A stretch of 5,359 bases of DNA from the NCBI GenBank assembly GCA_001818355.1, contig MHKJ01000024.1:1-5359 (forward strand). Reading direction: 5' to 3'. The DNA comes from Candidatus Kerfeldbacteria bacterium RIFOXYC2_FULL_38_9 (lineage in GTDB: Bacteria; Patescibacteriota; Patescibacteriia; UBA9570; XYC2-FULL-38-9). Each line of letters begins with the position of its first letter. Position 1 is the first letter of the stretch. The notes below the pieces were generated by a model. The model saw nothing but the letters and a program-made list of their open reading frames with translations. It did not search any database and had not been told where the DNA came from. The position numbers and the translations under genes are program-made. Positions 1 through 5,194 of this stretch are shown piece by piece.

Positions 1-95
1 TCTTGAAAAATAAAAACCCCGGCCGACAATATCACCGACCAAATAACCATAAAAATAAAAATCCACCCTACTACCAAAAAAAATTTTCTGGTCAT
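1..95 (-). CDS. N-terminus of a membrane-anchored hypothetical protein (partial, runs off left edge)
   Basis: The minus strand has an ATG at 95-93 followed by 31 open codons to the window edge, too short and truncated to be an obvious ORF. The product begins MTRKFFLVVGW and continues as an almost unbroken hydrophobic run to about residue 30 (Phe, Val, Ile, Trp, Leu). The two early positive charges (Arg3, Lys4) before the hydrophobic stretch fit a signal anchor or first transmembrane helix in the N-in orientation. The start lies 28 bp after the stop of the 160-aa gene on the same strand, so the two may be co-transcribed. No Shine-Dalgarno sequence is visible just before the ATG, as for most minus-strand genes here. 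The family cannot be recognised from this fragment. A chance hydrophobic ORF in AT-rich DNA is possible but the charge pattern argues against it. Confidence 0.55.
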   Translation of the reverse strand, partial: MTRKFFLVVGWIFIFMVIWSVILSAGVFIFQ

Positions 96-123
96 AAAAA
101 TTCAATTTTATAAACCCTTTTTA

Positions 124-606
124 CTATTTTAATTGACCAACGATTACCACGTAATTTTTACCATATTTTTTAGCGCACTTGGGACAAGTGGTGTACCACA
201 TATACATTTTTTTAACGGCCAATCCTTTGCCTTTGGCATATTCTGCAAAATCTTTGCACCATTTTCCGGTATCTTTAAACGAACCTTCGTAAACTTTGCT
301 TAAAAATTTTCCATGCATTGTTACGTTTGTCGCATCAGGAATGTCTTTATCAACCGCCACATAAAGATCCATGTTCCACTTTGAAGTATGATCTGATAAA
401 AAAAGCCAGTTCGGAATTTTTGCGCCGGCTTTTTCCATTTTTTCATTTACTTTTTTCATCACCGCACCAAAATTCATCGGCATATAAAACAAAGTAAAAA
501 CCTTGTCTTTAATAAATTTTTTATGATCCCAGATAAAATTTTTATCCTGCCACGAAGCGGGGTCAAACTTGGGACAGCATTCTGTTTTTTGATTTTCGTC
601 GTTCAT
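124..606 (-). CDS. conserved 160-aa protein with CC and CPKC motifs, family often labelled 'hydrolase' without proof
   Basis: This is a complete 160-residue soluble protein with no signal peptide or membrane segment. From memory it belongs to a widespread family of about 150-160 aa in bacteria and archaea, recognised by an N-terminal CCPxFDPxxW stretch (residues 10-19), a middle SDHTSKWNMDLY block (71-82), KVYEGxFKDTGKWC (104-117) and a C-terminal YTTCPKCAKKYGKNYVV block (138-154). Database entries often call it 'hydrolase', but I see no catalytic triad or known hydrolase motif, so that label is not adopted. The paired cysteines Cys10-Cys11 and the Cys141-x-x-Cys144 pair, plus His73, could bind a metal or form a redox site; this is inference. 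The stop is TAG at 126-124. The ATG at 606-604 is the natural start because the conserved CCP motif begins ten residues in; no Shine-Dalgarno is visible before it. It lies 46 bp downstream of the zinc-ribbon gene. Confidence 0.85.
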   Translation of the reverse strand: MNDENQKTECCPKFDPASWQDKNFIWDHKKFIKDKVFTLFYMPMNFGAVMKKVNEKMEKAGAKIPNWLFLSDHTSKWNMDLYVAVDKDIPDATNVTMHGKFLSKVYEGSFKDTGKWCKDFAEYAKGKGLAVKKMYMWYTTCPKCAKKYGKNYVVIVGQLK

Positions 607-652
607 AATGTTTTTGTAAAATTGGTAAAAAAATGCGGATTGTGATTATTTG

Positions 653-2317
653 CTAATACACCACTTTTTGATAGCAATCTTTGCAGTATATTATTTTATT
701 AAGCTCCTTCGGGTAAGAAGTTTGTATCTTTTTGTTACATTTTTGACACTCCGTATCTCGCAATATGTATGGATTTCGTGTTTTTATGCGATCTTTGTGA
801 CGACAGAAAAAGCACGAACGTGGCAATGGTATATTCAACTTGCGATAAAAATCCAATTCTTGGACAATGATTTTGTAATTCTTCCTGCAGGTATCACAGA
901 CAAGAATTTCCTTGCTTGTGTCATCGGGAACTTCGCGAATATCATTGGGAAGTTGTTGAATAGTTGATGGCGAATACTGACGCGCCGACGTTTCTTTCCA
1001 TTGCCATCCTCGTTCCATAACCTCTTCTTTCGTAAGTGGATGGTGTAACTGCGCAGGAGATTCATTGTAGCAGAATAAGTTATCGCGCGGTGAAAAAAAT
1101 TCACCATACGTTCCATCCACTCGCATCTTGTCCACAATTTTCTTTTTCAATGCTAAATAATCTTTTTTGTTATACTGCTTGTTAAAGATGCAGAAGGATT
1201 TATTTCGGAGATTTGTACAACCAAACAAATCGTGACTCGAATAACATTGTTGACAATATTCGACATTATAAATTCCTTCTTGCACGTCGCTACACGCAAT
1301 GACGTTGGAGCAACTGTTGCTCGCACCCCAAGAATTGTAGACATATTCCGTTGACGCATCTTTTCCGGCACTAAAATTCACATCCACCGAATCCTTTATG
1401 TTGCGGCCGTCGGTTACATATAAACAGTTTTCGCTGTCATTGATCTCGAAACAAAATTTGCAGTTTGTACAGTTGCGCAAATTGTCACCAAGGCAATTCT
1501 CGCAATTTATTTGATTTATTGCCGAATAGATCGCTTTCTGTTGGACTTTCTCCCATTCAGATTTTATTTTTTTCAATTCGTTATGTGAATAGATGGGCGC
1601 GACTCTTTTTTCATACTCTTCTTTGGTGAGTTGTTCATTTTTGTAAACATATTTTTTGTTGCGCAAATTTGATGAAAGATAGCACGATTGACAGTTGGCG
1701 CAATCAACACAACCCATGAGACCTTCGCTGTTCTGACAATTCAAACAAAATTGGCAGTTATAACATTGACTGCAATCGATACACCAATAGAGCAATTCAC
1801 TTTTTGTGAATCTGAAACAATCTCCACATTCGATATTCTCAACTCCCCAATAACTGTTCAGGAGCTTCTCGGAAAAATGTAGCCCAAAACTCATGTAGCA
1901 ATCTTTATTGTGACTGCAGGAATTGGTGAAGTCGGAATTTTCTGATTTGATAACGCGACTGCTCAGGTGAGGAATCTTTGAGTGAATTTGCCGCAAGTGT
2001 TCAAAAACCGATTTATTCGAATCATAATCAATGCCATAGTCCATACCATTCCAATCGTCGGACCAATAACAAGTTGAACAAAAAACCCGAAACGGTTTAT
2101 CCGTTGAATAATATGATATGATATTTTCTTTGCAATTATCACACTGACGCGGATAGAGAAAAAAGTCATTTCGAGAAGCCAATCTGAATTGAAGGCGACA
2201 AGAGGGGCATTTTTTTGGATAGCTCAACCCGTGCGTGTCATAAAATGCTGTTTCTTCCGGTAAGTGGGCAAAGGACTGATTACATTCGTTGCACTGAAGG
2301 GTATTGGGCATGTACAT
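653..2317 (-). CDS. large Cys-rich multi-zinc-ribbon protein with mirrored terminal modules
   Basis: This 554-residue protein has 43 cysteines, nearly all in CxxC pairs, so it almost certainly binds several zinc ions. Residues 9-84 carry four CxxC pairs (9/12, 37/40, 59/62, 80/83); the first two resemble the 'probable zinc-ribbon' zf-trcl pattern (CxxC, then FY, then a Pro and CxxCR). Residues 474-549 repeat the same four pairs with identical spacing. Between them, residues 134-212 contain a ladder of CxxC steps, and 272-376 a second Cys-rich stretch; each is followed by a related NLRNK motif (217-221 and 369-373) and a Lys-rich helix. No enzyme motif, signal peptide or membrane helix is seen. 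Proteins of this general build are, from memory, common in Patescibacteria and have no known function; nucleic-acid or protein scaffolding is a guess. The start is uncertain between Met1 and Met3 because neither has a Shine-Dalgarno sequence. It lies 64 bp downstream of fic. Confidence 0.88.
   Translation of the reverse strand: MYMPNTLQCNECNQSFAHLPEETAFYDTHGLSYPKKCPSCRLQFRLASRNDFFLYPRQCDNCKENIISYYSTDKPFRVFCSTCYWSDDWNGMDYGIDYDSNKSVFEHLRQIHSKIPHLSSRVIKSENSDFTNSCSHNKDCYMSFGLHFSEKLLNSYWGVENIECGDCFRFTKSELLYWCIDCSQCYNCQFCLNCQNSEGLMGCVDCANCQSCYLSSNLRNKKYVYKNEQLTKEEYEKRVAPIYSHNELKKIKSEWEKVQQKAIYSAINQINCENCLGDNLRNCTNCKFCFEINDSENCLYVTDGRNIKDSVDVNFSAGKDASTEYVYNSWGASNSCSNVIACSDVQEGIYNVEYCQQCYSSHDLFGCTNLRNKSFCIFNKQYNKKDYLALKKKIVDKMRVDGTYGEFFSPRDNLFCYNESPAQLHHPLTKEEVMERGWQWKETSARQYSPSTIQQLPNDIREVPDDTSKEILVCDTCRKNYKIIVQELDFYRKLNIPLPRSCFFCRHKDRIKTRNPYILRDTECQKCNKKIQTSYPKELNKIIYCKDCYQKVVY
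674..898 (-). other. C-terminal double zinc-ribbon module, duplicate of the N-terminal one
   Basis: This region encodes residues 474-548, with CxxC pairs at 474/477, 502/505, 524/527 and 545/548. Every cysteine lies exactly 465 residues after its N-terminal counterpart. Over the ungapped 76 residues including the final Tyr, I count 20 identities, among them Glu487, Phe490, Tyr491, Pro499, Arg506, Arg510, Arg514, Asn515 and Tyr549. Confidence 0.75.
2069..2293 (-). other. N-terminal double zinc-ribbon module of the Cys-rich protein
   Basis: This region encodes residues 9-83, with CxxC pairs at 9/12, 37/40, 59/62 and 80/83. The first half (CxxC, 24 residues, CxxCR) matches the zf-trcl style ribbon, with Phe25-Tyr26 and Pro34 in the linker. 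The second half (CxxC, 17 residues, CxxCY) is a second ribbon. It probably folds around two zinc ions. Confidence 0.75.
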
Positions 2318-2381
2318 ATTGGTATGTAATTAATTATTAATCCACATAAATGAACTCTATTTCTGATTCGTTCATAAAATT

Positions 2382-3419
2382 CTATTTGAAATAATTGTTG
2401 ACAGCATCTTCAAACTGATCAATAAATATTTGTTTAAAATAAAAAATATTATTTAGTTCATAAAATAATATGACCGCCTTTTTATACTCCTCAACATCCA
2501 CCACTCTGTATGAAAGCGGAATTGAATTATGTGCCAACAAAATAGCATTGGAAATCATCCGGGATGTTCTTTTATTACCATCTTCAAAAACTTGAATATA
2601 GGCGATAAGAATTGAGATCAAAAAAGCCTTTTCAAAAAATGATTCTTTTTTATTGATCAGATCAACCATATTTTGCAACGCCGCTTTGATTTGAACCTCA
2701 TTGTCTAATGGCCTATATGCTGTGCCGGTAATTCCAACTCCTTCTTTCCTGATATTTTTAGAAATCCCGATTTTTTTGGTCAAAACAGAATGAATATATT
2801 CAATATCAGCGACGCGTAATGTAATAAAACGTTCTCTATTTTGAATAGCCTCGTTAAAAGCGTCTTTATGATTTAGAATCATCTGTGTCTCCTCTTTGGT
2901 CTTGCCTTTTCCGATGACATTATTTTTAATCAAGGCCTCGGTACCCAAAAGCGAATAAGTATTTCCTTCAATTGCCGATGATTTCCAAGAAAATTCAATC
3001 ATTATTCTTTCAAACTCCTTATTGATAATGGTTTGGCTATCGTATTTGGAAAAATTCTTAATAAATTCCCCTTGCAACTTTTCCAGTTTCTCTTTTTCTT
3101 CGGCCGTAAAAATATCATTGCTCAAAATAGTAAATATTTCAAAATTAAAACTTTCTTTTACTTCTCTTTCTACATATGGGGTTTCAAAATATTCTTTAAT
3201 ATCAACTGCCGCTAAAATGCTATAAGTTTCAGCTAAAGAATAAACCACAAAAGCTCCGGCGCCGCTTTTTTTCAAAAAATTCTGTTTGTATAAAAAAGAC
3301 AAGTCTCTGGTGATGGTTTCTCTGGAATATTTATCATTAAAACAAGCACCCACATCCTTATTTTGGAAAGAATGGTTTTTCTTGGCAAATTCTATAATTT
3401 GTTCTTGTCTTTTATTCAT
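2382..3419 (-). CDS. Fic-family protein with N-terminal winged-helix domain and degenerate active site
   Basis: This is a 345-residue Fic (filamentation induced by cAMP) protein. Residues about 3-60 form a DeoR-like winged helix, with the recognition helix around SRETITRDLSFLYKQ (32-46). Residues 147-153 (SSAIEGN) match the (S/T)xxxE(G/N) inhibitory helix motif found before the Fic core in class II proteins. The Fic signature at 276-287 reads QVFEDGNKRTSR instead of HxFx(D/E)GN(G/K)RxxR, so the catalytic histidine is Gln276 (CAA at 2594-2592). Classical Fic enzymes transfer AMP from ATP to hydroxyl side chains and need that histidine as base. From memory, a COG3177-like subgroup with QPFxDxNKR and a YELN tail motif also has glutamine here, and YELN is present at 320-323, so this is probably a subfamily trait. 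A role as DNA-binding regulator rather than AMPylator is an inference. An AAGG ribosome site lies 7 nt before the ATG. Confidence 0.92.
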   Translation of the reverse strand: MNKRQEQIIEFAKKNHSFQNKDVGACFNDKYSRETITRDLSFLYKQNFLKKSGAGAFVVYSLAETYSILAAVDIKEYFETPYVEREVKESFNFEIFTILSNDIFTAEEKEKLEKLQGEFIKNFSKYDSQTIINKEFERIMIEFSWKSSAIEGNTYSLLGTEALIKNNVIGKGKTKEETQMILNHKDAFNEAIQNRERFITLRVADIEYIHSVLTKKIGISKNIRKEGVGITGTAYRPLDNEVQIKAALQNMVDLINKKESFFEKAFLISILIAYIQVFEDGNKRTSRMISNAILLAHNSIPLSYRVVDVEEYKKAVILFYELNNIFYFKQIFIDQFEDAVNNYFK

Positions 3420-3426
3420 AAATATA

Positions 3427-3430
3427 CCTT
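3427..3430 (-). promoter_or_regulatory. ribosome binding site of the Fic gene
   Basis: The minus strand reads AAGG seven nucleotides before the ATG at 3419. It is the only convincing Shine-Dalgarno among the minus-strand genes, and it supports this start. Confidence 0.5.
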
Positions 3431-3436
3431 ATCATC

Positions 3437-3544
3437 ATTGCGTCATTTTTTCAAGCTCATTGCGTCATTTTAAATAAAATTGTTCTAAAAGCCCATATTT
3501 TTAGGCATTTGATTGCGTCATTATTGAATTATAATTGCGACATT
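3437..3544 (-). repeat. four copies of an 11-bp element in two 22-bp-spaced pairs, putative operator array of the Fic gene
   Basis: In the direction of fic transcription the element reads AATGACGCAAT. Copies lie at 3437-3447, 3459-3469 and 3512-3522 (exact) and at 3534-3544 (one change, AATGTCGCAAT). All share one orientation. Copies 1 and 2 start 22 bp apart, and so do copies 3 and 4, about two helical turns; 53 bp separate the start of copy 2 from that of copy 3. Each copy is an imperfect palindrome (A.TG...CA.T). The Fic protein just downstream has a winged-helix domain, so it may bind these sites and control its own gene; this is inference. Copy 4 also lies inside the 3' end of the frameshifted small gene. 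I did not find the element elsewhere in the window. Confidence 0.65.
3528..3533 (-). promoter_or_regulatory. possible -10 box (TATAAT) between operator copies 3 and 4
   Basis: The minus strand has a perfect TATAAT lying in the gap between repeat copies 4 and 3. No good -35 hexamer is found 16-18 bp upstream, so this is a weak call. If it is real, the fic transcript would have a leader of about 100 nt and repressor bound to copies 3 and 4 would cover the promoter. The TAA stop of the small upstream frame overlaps the same bases. Confidence 0.3.
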
Positions 3545-3820
3545 TTTTTCTCGGCTTGTATTGTTTTTTGATTATACCAAGAGTTGCCCGCTGAAGTTGA
3601 GATTAACTCTCGCGACTCCGTATCATAGTAAATACCCAAAAAATAAGCGGCATAATTGATAAAAAGAAGAGTGGAAAATAATTTTTCTAAACTGGCCAGT
3701 TTCAATCTTACTTCTTAAATCTTTGCCTAGCCCGTCAAGCGAATAATCTTTATTCCAAAGTAAACTATCAATAAATTGGGTATCTATGAATTGTTTATAT
3801 CGTTGTAATCTTGGTTGCAT
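3529..3820 (-). pseudogene. frameshifted small gene, about 96-aa composite product, family unknown
   Basis: An ATG at 3820-3818 opens a frame of 65 codons ending in TGA at 3625-3623. Its first 39 residues look like ordinary protein (for example FIDSLLWNKDYSLDGLGKDL), but the tail looks like noise. The next frame becomes protein-like exactly there: from 3702 it runs 57 codons to a TAA at 3531-3529, with KLASLEKLFSTLLFINYAAY, then GIYYDTESRELIS and a Lys-rich end. Joining the frames near 3703 (skipping one base) gives about 96 residues with a continuous amphipathic or partly hydrophobic helix. The best reading is one gene with a single frameshift, either decayed, a sequencing error, or a recoding site. 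I see no classic slippery heptamer or downstream structure. The gene starts 18 bp after tRNA-Ser and has no clear ribosome site. I do not recognise the family. Confidence 0.45.
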
Positions 3821-3838
3821 ATCTTTTTAAAAAAATTT

Positions 3839-3927
3839 CGGAGAGGGGGAGATTTGAACTCCCGGAACCGATAAAGGTTCACTACGTTTCGAATGTAGCG
3901 CGTTCAACCAGGCTCCGCCACCTCTCC
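3839..3927 (-). tRNA. tRNA-Ser(CGA)
   Basis: This is an 89-nt class II tRNA with a perfect 7-bp acceptor stem (GGAGAGG with CCTCTCC) and a G discriminator base at 3839. The T arm is GGGAG/CTCCC with loop TTCAAAT. The long variable arm has a 5-bp stem (GAACC/GGTTC), which is the hallmark of tRNA-Ser. The anticodon loop TTCGAAA gives anticodon CGA, which reads UCG codons. The anticodon stem ends in an A31-C39 mismatch. No CCA is encoded: the bases after G are AAA followed by a T run. The T7 stretch soon after the gene might help stop transcription. No second copy of its 3' end (a would-be att site) was found in the window. Confidence 0.95.
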
Positions 3928-3999
3928 TTGCTAATCGTCTTTTAAGGCTAGCTAATAACTTTTAACTTGGCAAGTACAATTTCCTTTTTAGCAAAATGG

Positions 4000-4008
4000 T
4001 GTTATGAT
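4000..4008 (+). promoter_or_regulatory. extended -10 promoter of the nucleotidyltransferase-like gene
   Basis: TGT at 4000-4002 followed by TATGAT at 4003-4008 forms an extended -10 element (TGn plus 5 of 6 matches to TATAAT). The expected -35 position (3980-3985, TTTCCT) is weak, which extended -10 promoters tolerate. The start of transcription would fall near 4015, giving a very short leader. Confidence 0.5.
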
Positions 4009-4022
4009 TAAAGCATAAATAG

Positions 4023-4028
4023 AGGAGG
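4023..4028 (+). promoter_or_regulatory. strong but unusually close Shine-Dalgarno (AGGAGG)
   Basis: A full AGGAGG is present, yet only two bases separate it from the ATG at 4031; five to nine is usual. The overlapping AGAGG at 4021-4025 gives a more normal gap of five. The next in-frame ATG (4082) has no ribosome site, so 4031 remains the best start. Confidence 0.6.
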
Positions 4029-4030
4029 AT

Positions 4031-5194
4031 ATGCTAGAAATAAAGGAAAATAAAGGAAAAACAGAAATAAATTTGGCTGAAATGCTAAGTTTTTTGCAGT
4101 CTATCGAAAGCAGTGTTCAGGATATTCTTGAGCGTGCTCATCAAGAAGATAGCGAGCAAAAAGGAAAAGAGTATGCCAACTGGCCACAATGGATGCATGA
4201 AGCCATTGCCATTGACAGTCCTGATTTATTTTCTGAAAAAACCCCAGAAGAACAAGAAGAAAAAAAACAAGAAATTTTAGATAAATATTTTATGCCTATC
4301 GTGGGCATACTTTTTCATGATTTAAAAGACTCGGTCATCTTTGCTAGTACGGCTCTGCGTCTGCAGGCTAAAAGAATTTTAGCAAGATATGGCGCTAACA
4401 ACATTAAAGAACTGCCTGCTGACGTAAACAAAAACACTAAAACGGGTTTGCAAAATATGTTAAAAGCATCTGGAGATGTGGACTGTGCTGTTTTTAATGC
4501 TGGCGCTTTAGAAAAATTTATGGCGCGACTTAATCACTTGGCTTATGATGAACCAAAAATTGCGGGGGTAGAAGAAATAAAAATCTACTTTCCAGACGGG
4601 CAAAAACCCGTGCCCTTTCCGGAAGAAACGTCTTACTTTTTAAACATTCAAGTTTATCTAAAAACTGCAAAAGGAAATTTTATCTATCCCCTGGAGCTCA
4701 TTTATGCTCCCGGAGAAATTGAATTTTTAGTACCAAAACAAGTGCAACAATTCATAGAGCCAACTCCTTTGATTGGGGAAGAGATAAAAACTACTGTGCC
4801 GGCACTAAGTTTAGAGGGTTTGCAAAAACAATATCAAAATAGTTTGCGTTTGGAAAAAATAAACGCCCAAATAGTAGAAAGAACGGTAGCTTATCTCTGG
4901 CAAGAAAGGGCGGAGTTACAAAATGCTTTTTCCAAGTATCAACAAGACCCCGATCAGTATCAACCAACAGAAAAAATAAATAACATCTTACAGAAATTAA
5001 ATATTTCGATAGTAGATTTAGCGGAAGTTATGTTGCTGTTACAACAAAAAACCACAGCCGAACAAGAACAGCATCAAGAGTCAGCCAATAATTCCTTAAA
5101 ACGTATCAGTACTATTTTGGATAAAAAAACCAAAGTTTACAAAAGAATTAAAGACTTGGAGATTATCAAAGACTTAATGGCTCAAGAAATTTAA
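4031..5194 (+). CDS. 387-aa hypothetical protein with nucleotidyltransferase-like core
   Basis: This soluble protein has no signal peptide or membrane helix. Residues about 100-225 resemble a minimal DNA-polymerase-beta-type nucleotidyltransferase: a helix with STALRLQAKRIL (106-117), then SGDVDCAVF (147-155) with the DxD pair Asp149/Asp151, then strands IKIYF (183-187) and YFLNIQVYL (202-210), and PLELIY (220-225), where Glu222 could be the third metal ligand. The usual hG(G/S) motif before the first helix is not clear, so activity is uncertain. Residues 1-85 are charged and helical (Glu/Lys/Gln rich), and 260-387 are mostly helical and possibly coiled coil, with Gln-rich stretches. From memory, similar predicted nucleotidyltransferases occur in Patescibacteria, but I cannot name a substrate; tRNA, nucleotide or antitoxin-style roles are all open. 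It is the only gene here with a strong Shine-Dalgarno. Its TAA shares bases with the stop of the convergent nuclease gene. Confidence 0.8.
   Translation: MLEIKENKGKTEINLAEMLSFLQSIESSVQDILERAHQEDSEQKGKEYANWPQWMHEAIAIDSPDLFSEKTPEEQEEKKQEILDKYFMPIVGILFHDLKDSVIFASTALRLQAKRILARYGANNIKELPADVNKNTKTGLQNMLKASGDVDCAVFNAGALEKFMARLNHLAYDEPKIAGVEEIKIYFPDGQKPVPFPEETSYFLNIQVYLKTAKGNFIYPLELIYAPGEIEFLVPKQVQQFIEPTPLIGEEIKTTVPALSLEGLQKQYQNSLRLEKINAQIVERTVAYLWQERAELQNAFSKYQQDPDQYQPTEKINNILQKLNISIVDLAEVMLLLQQKTTAEQEQHQESANNSLKRISTILDKKTKVYKRIKDLEIIKDLMAQEI
4041..4060 (+). repeat. 10-bp exact tandem duplication inside the 5' coding region
   Basis: TAAAGGAAAA occurs twice back to back, four codons after the start. 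Ten is not a multiple of three, so gain or loss of a copy would shift the frame. It encodes part of the Lys-rich N-terminus (IKENKGKT). Confidence 0.7.

Larger units (their letters stand above)
3928..4030. other. divergent intergenic region between tRNA-Ser and the plus-strand gene
   Basis: This 103-bp region must hold start signals for both directions. The plus-strand promoter is described separately. For the tRNA, a TTGCCA hexamer (5 of 6 matches to -35) is seen on the minus strand at 3973-3968, but the hexamer 17 bp on is poor (TAGCCT), so no promoter is claimed for it. Confidence 0.5.

Noticed and set aside
650..967. Plus-strand ORF of 105 codons over the 3' end of the Cys-rich gene
   Set aside because: It is antisense to a clearly coding frame with conserved CxxC motifs; its composition looks like a reverse reading of that gene.
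835..1371. Minus-strand overlapping ORFs of 100 and 72 codons inside the Cys-rich gene
   Set aside because: They are shadow frames of the real gene and show no domain or start signal.
1688..1882. Plus-strand 64-codon ORF opposite the cysteine ladder
   Set aside because: The periodic CxxC codons on the other strand produce Thr/Ala-rich open frames by default.
2337..2375. A 12-codon minus-strand ORF between fic and the Cys-rich gene (MNESEIEFIYVD)
   Set aside because: Its start faintly recalls N-termini of type I restriction subunits, but it is too short and has no ribosome site, so chance is the simpler explanation.
3022..3225. Two plus-strand ORFs of 60-67 codons opposite the Fic gene
   Set aside because: They lie antisense to coding sequence, are rich in Ser, Phe and Lys as expected from an AT-rich reverse strand, and have no ribosome site.
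3436..3548. CRISPR-like array
   Set aside because: The repeats are only 11 bp, with unequal gaps of 11 and 42 bp and no spacer of regular length; operators fit better.
2382..3820. A Fic/antitoxin two-gene toxin system formed by fic and the small upstream frame
   Set aside because: The Fic protein carries its own inhibitory motif, its catalytic His is missing, and the small product shows no antitoxin motif.
3839..3927. tRNA-Ser as an integration site for a mobile element carrying fic
   Set aside because: No integrase, and no second copy of the tRNA 3' end, is seen in the window.
3928..3994. Inverted repeat TTGCTAA / TTAGCAA flanking the divergent intergenic region
   Set aside because: The arms are only 7 bp and 53 bp apart in AT-rich DNA, so chance is likely.
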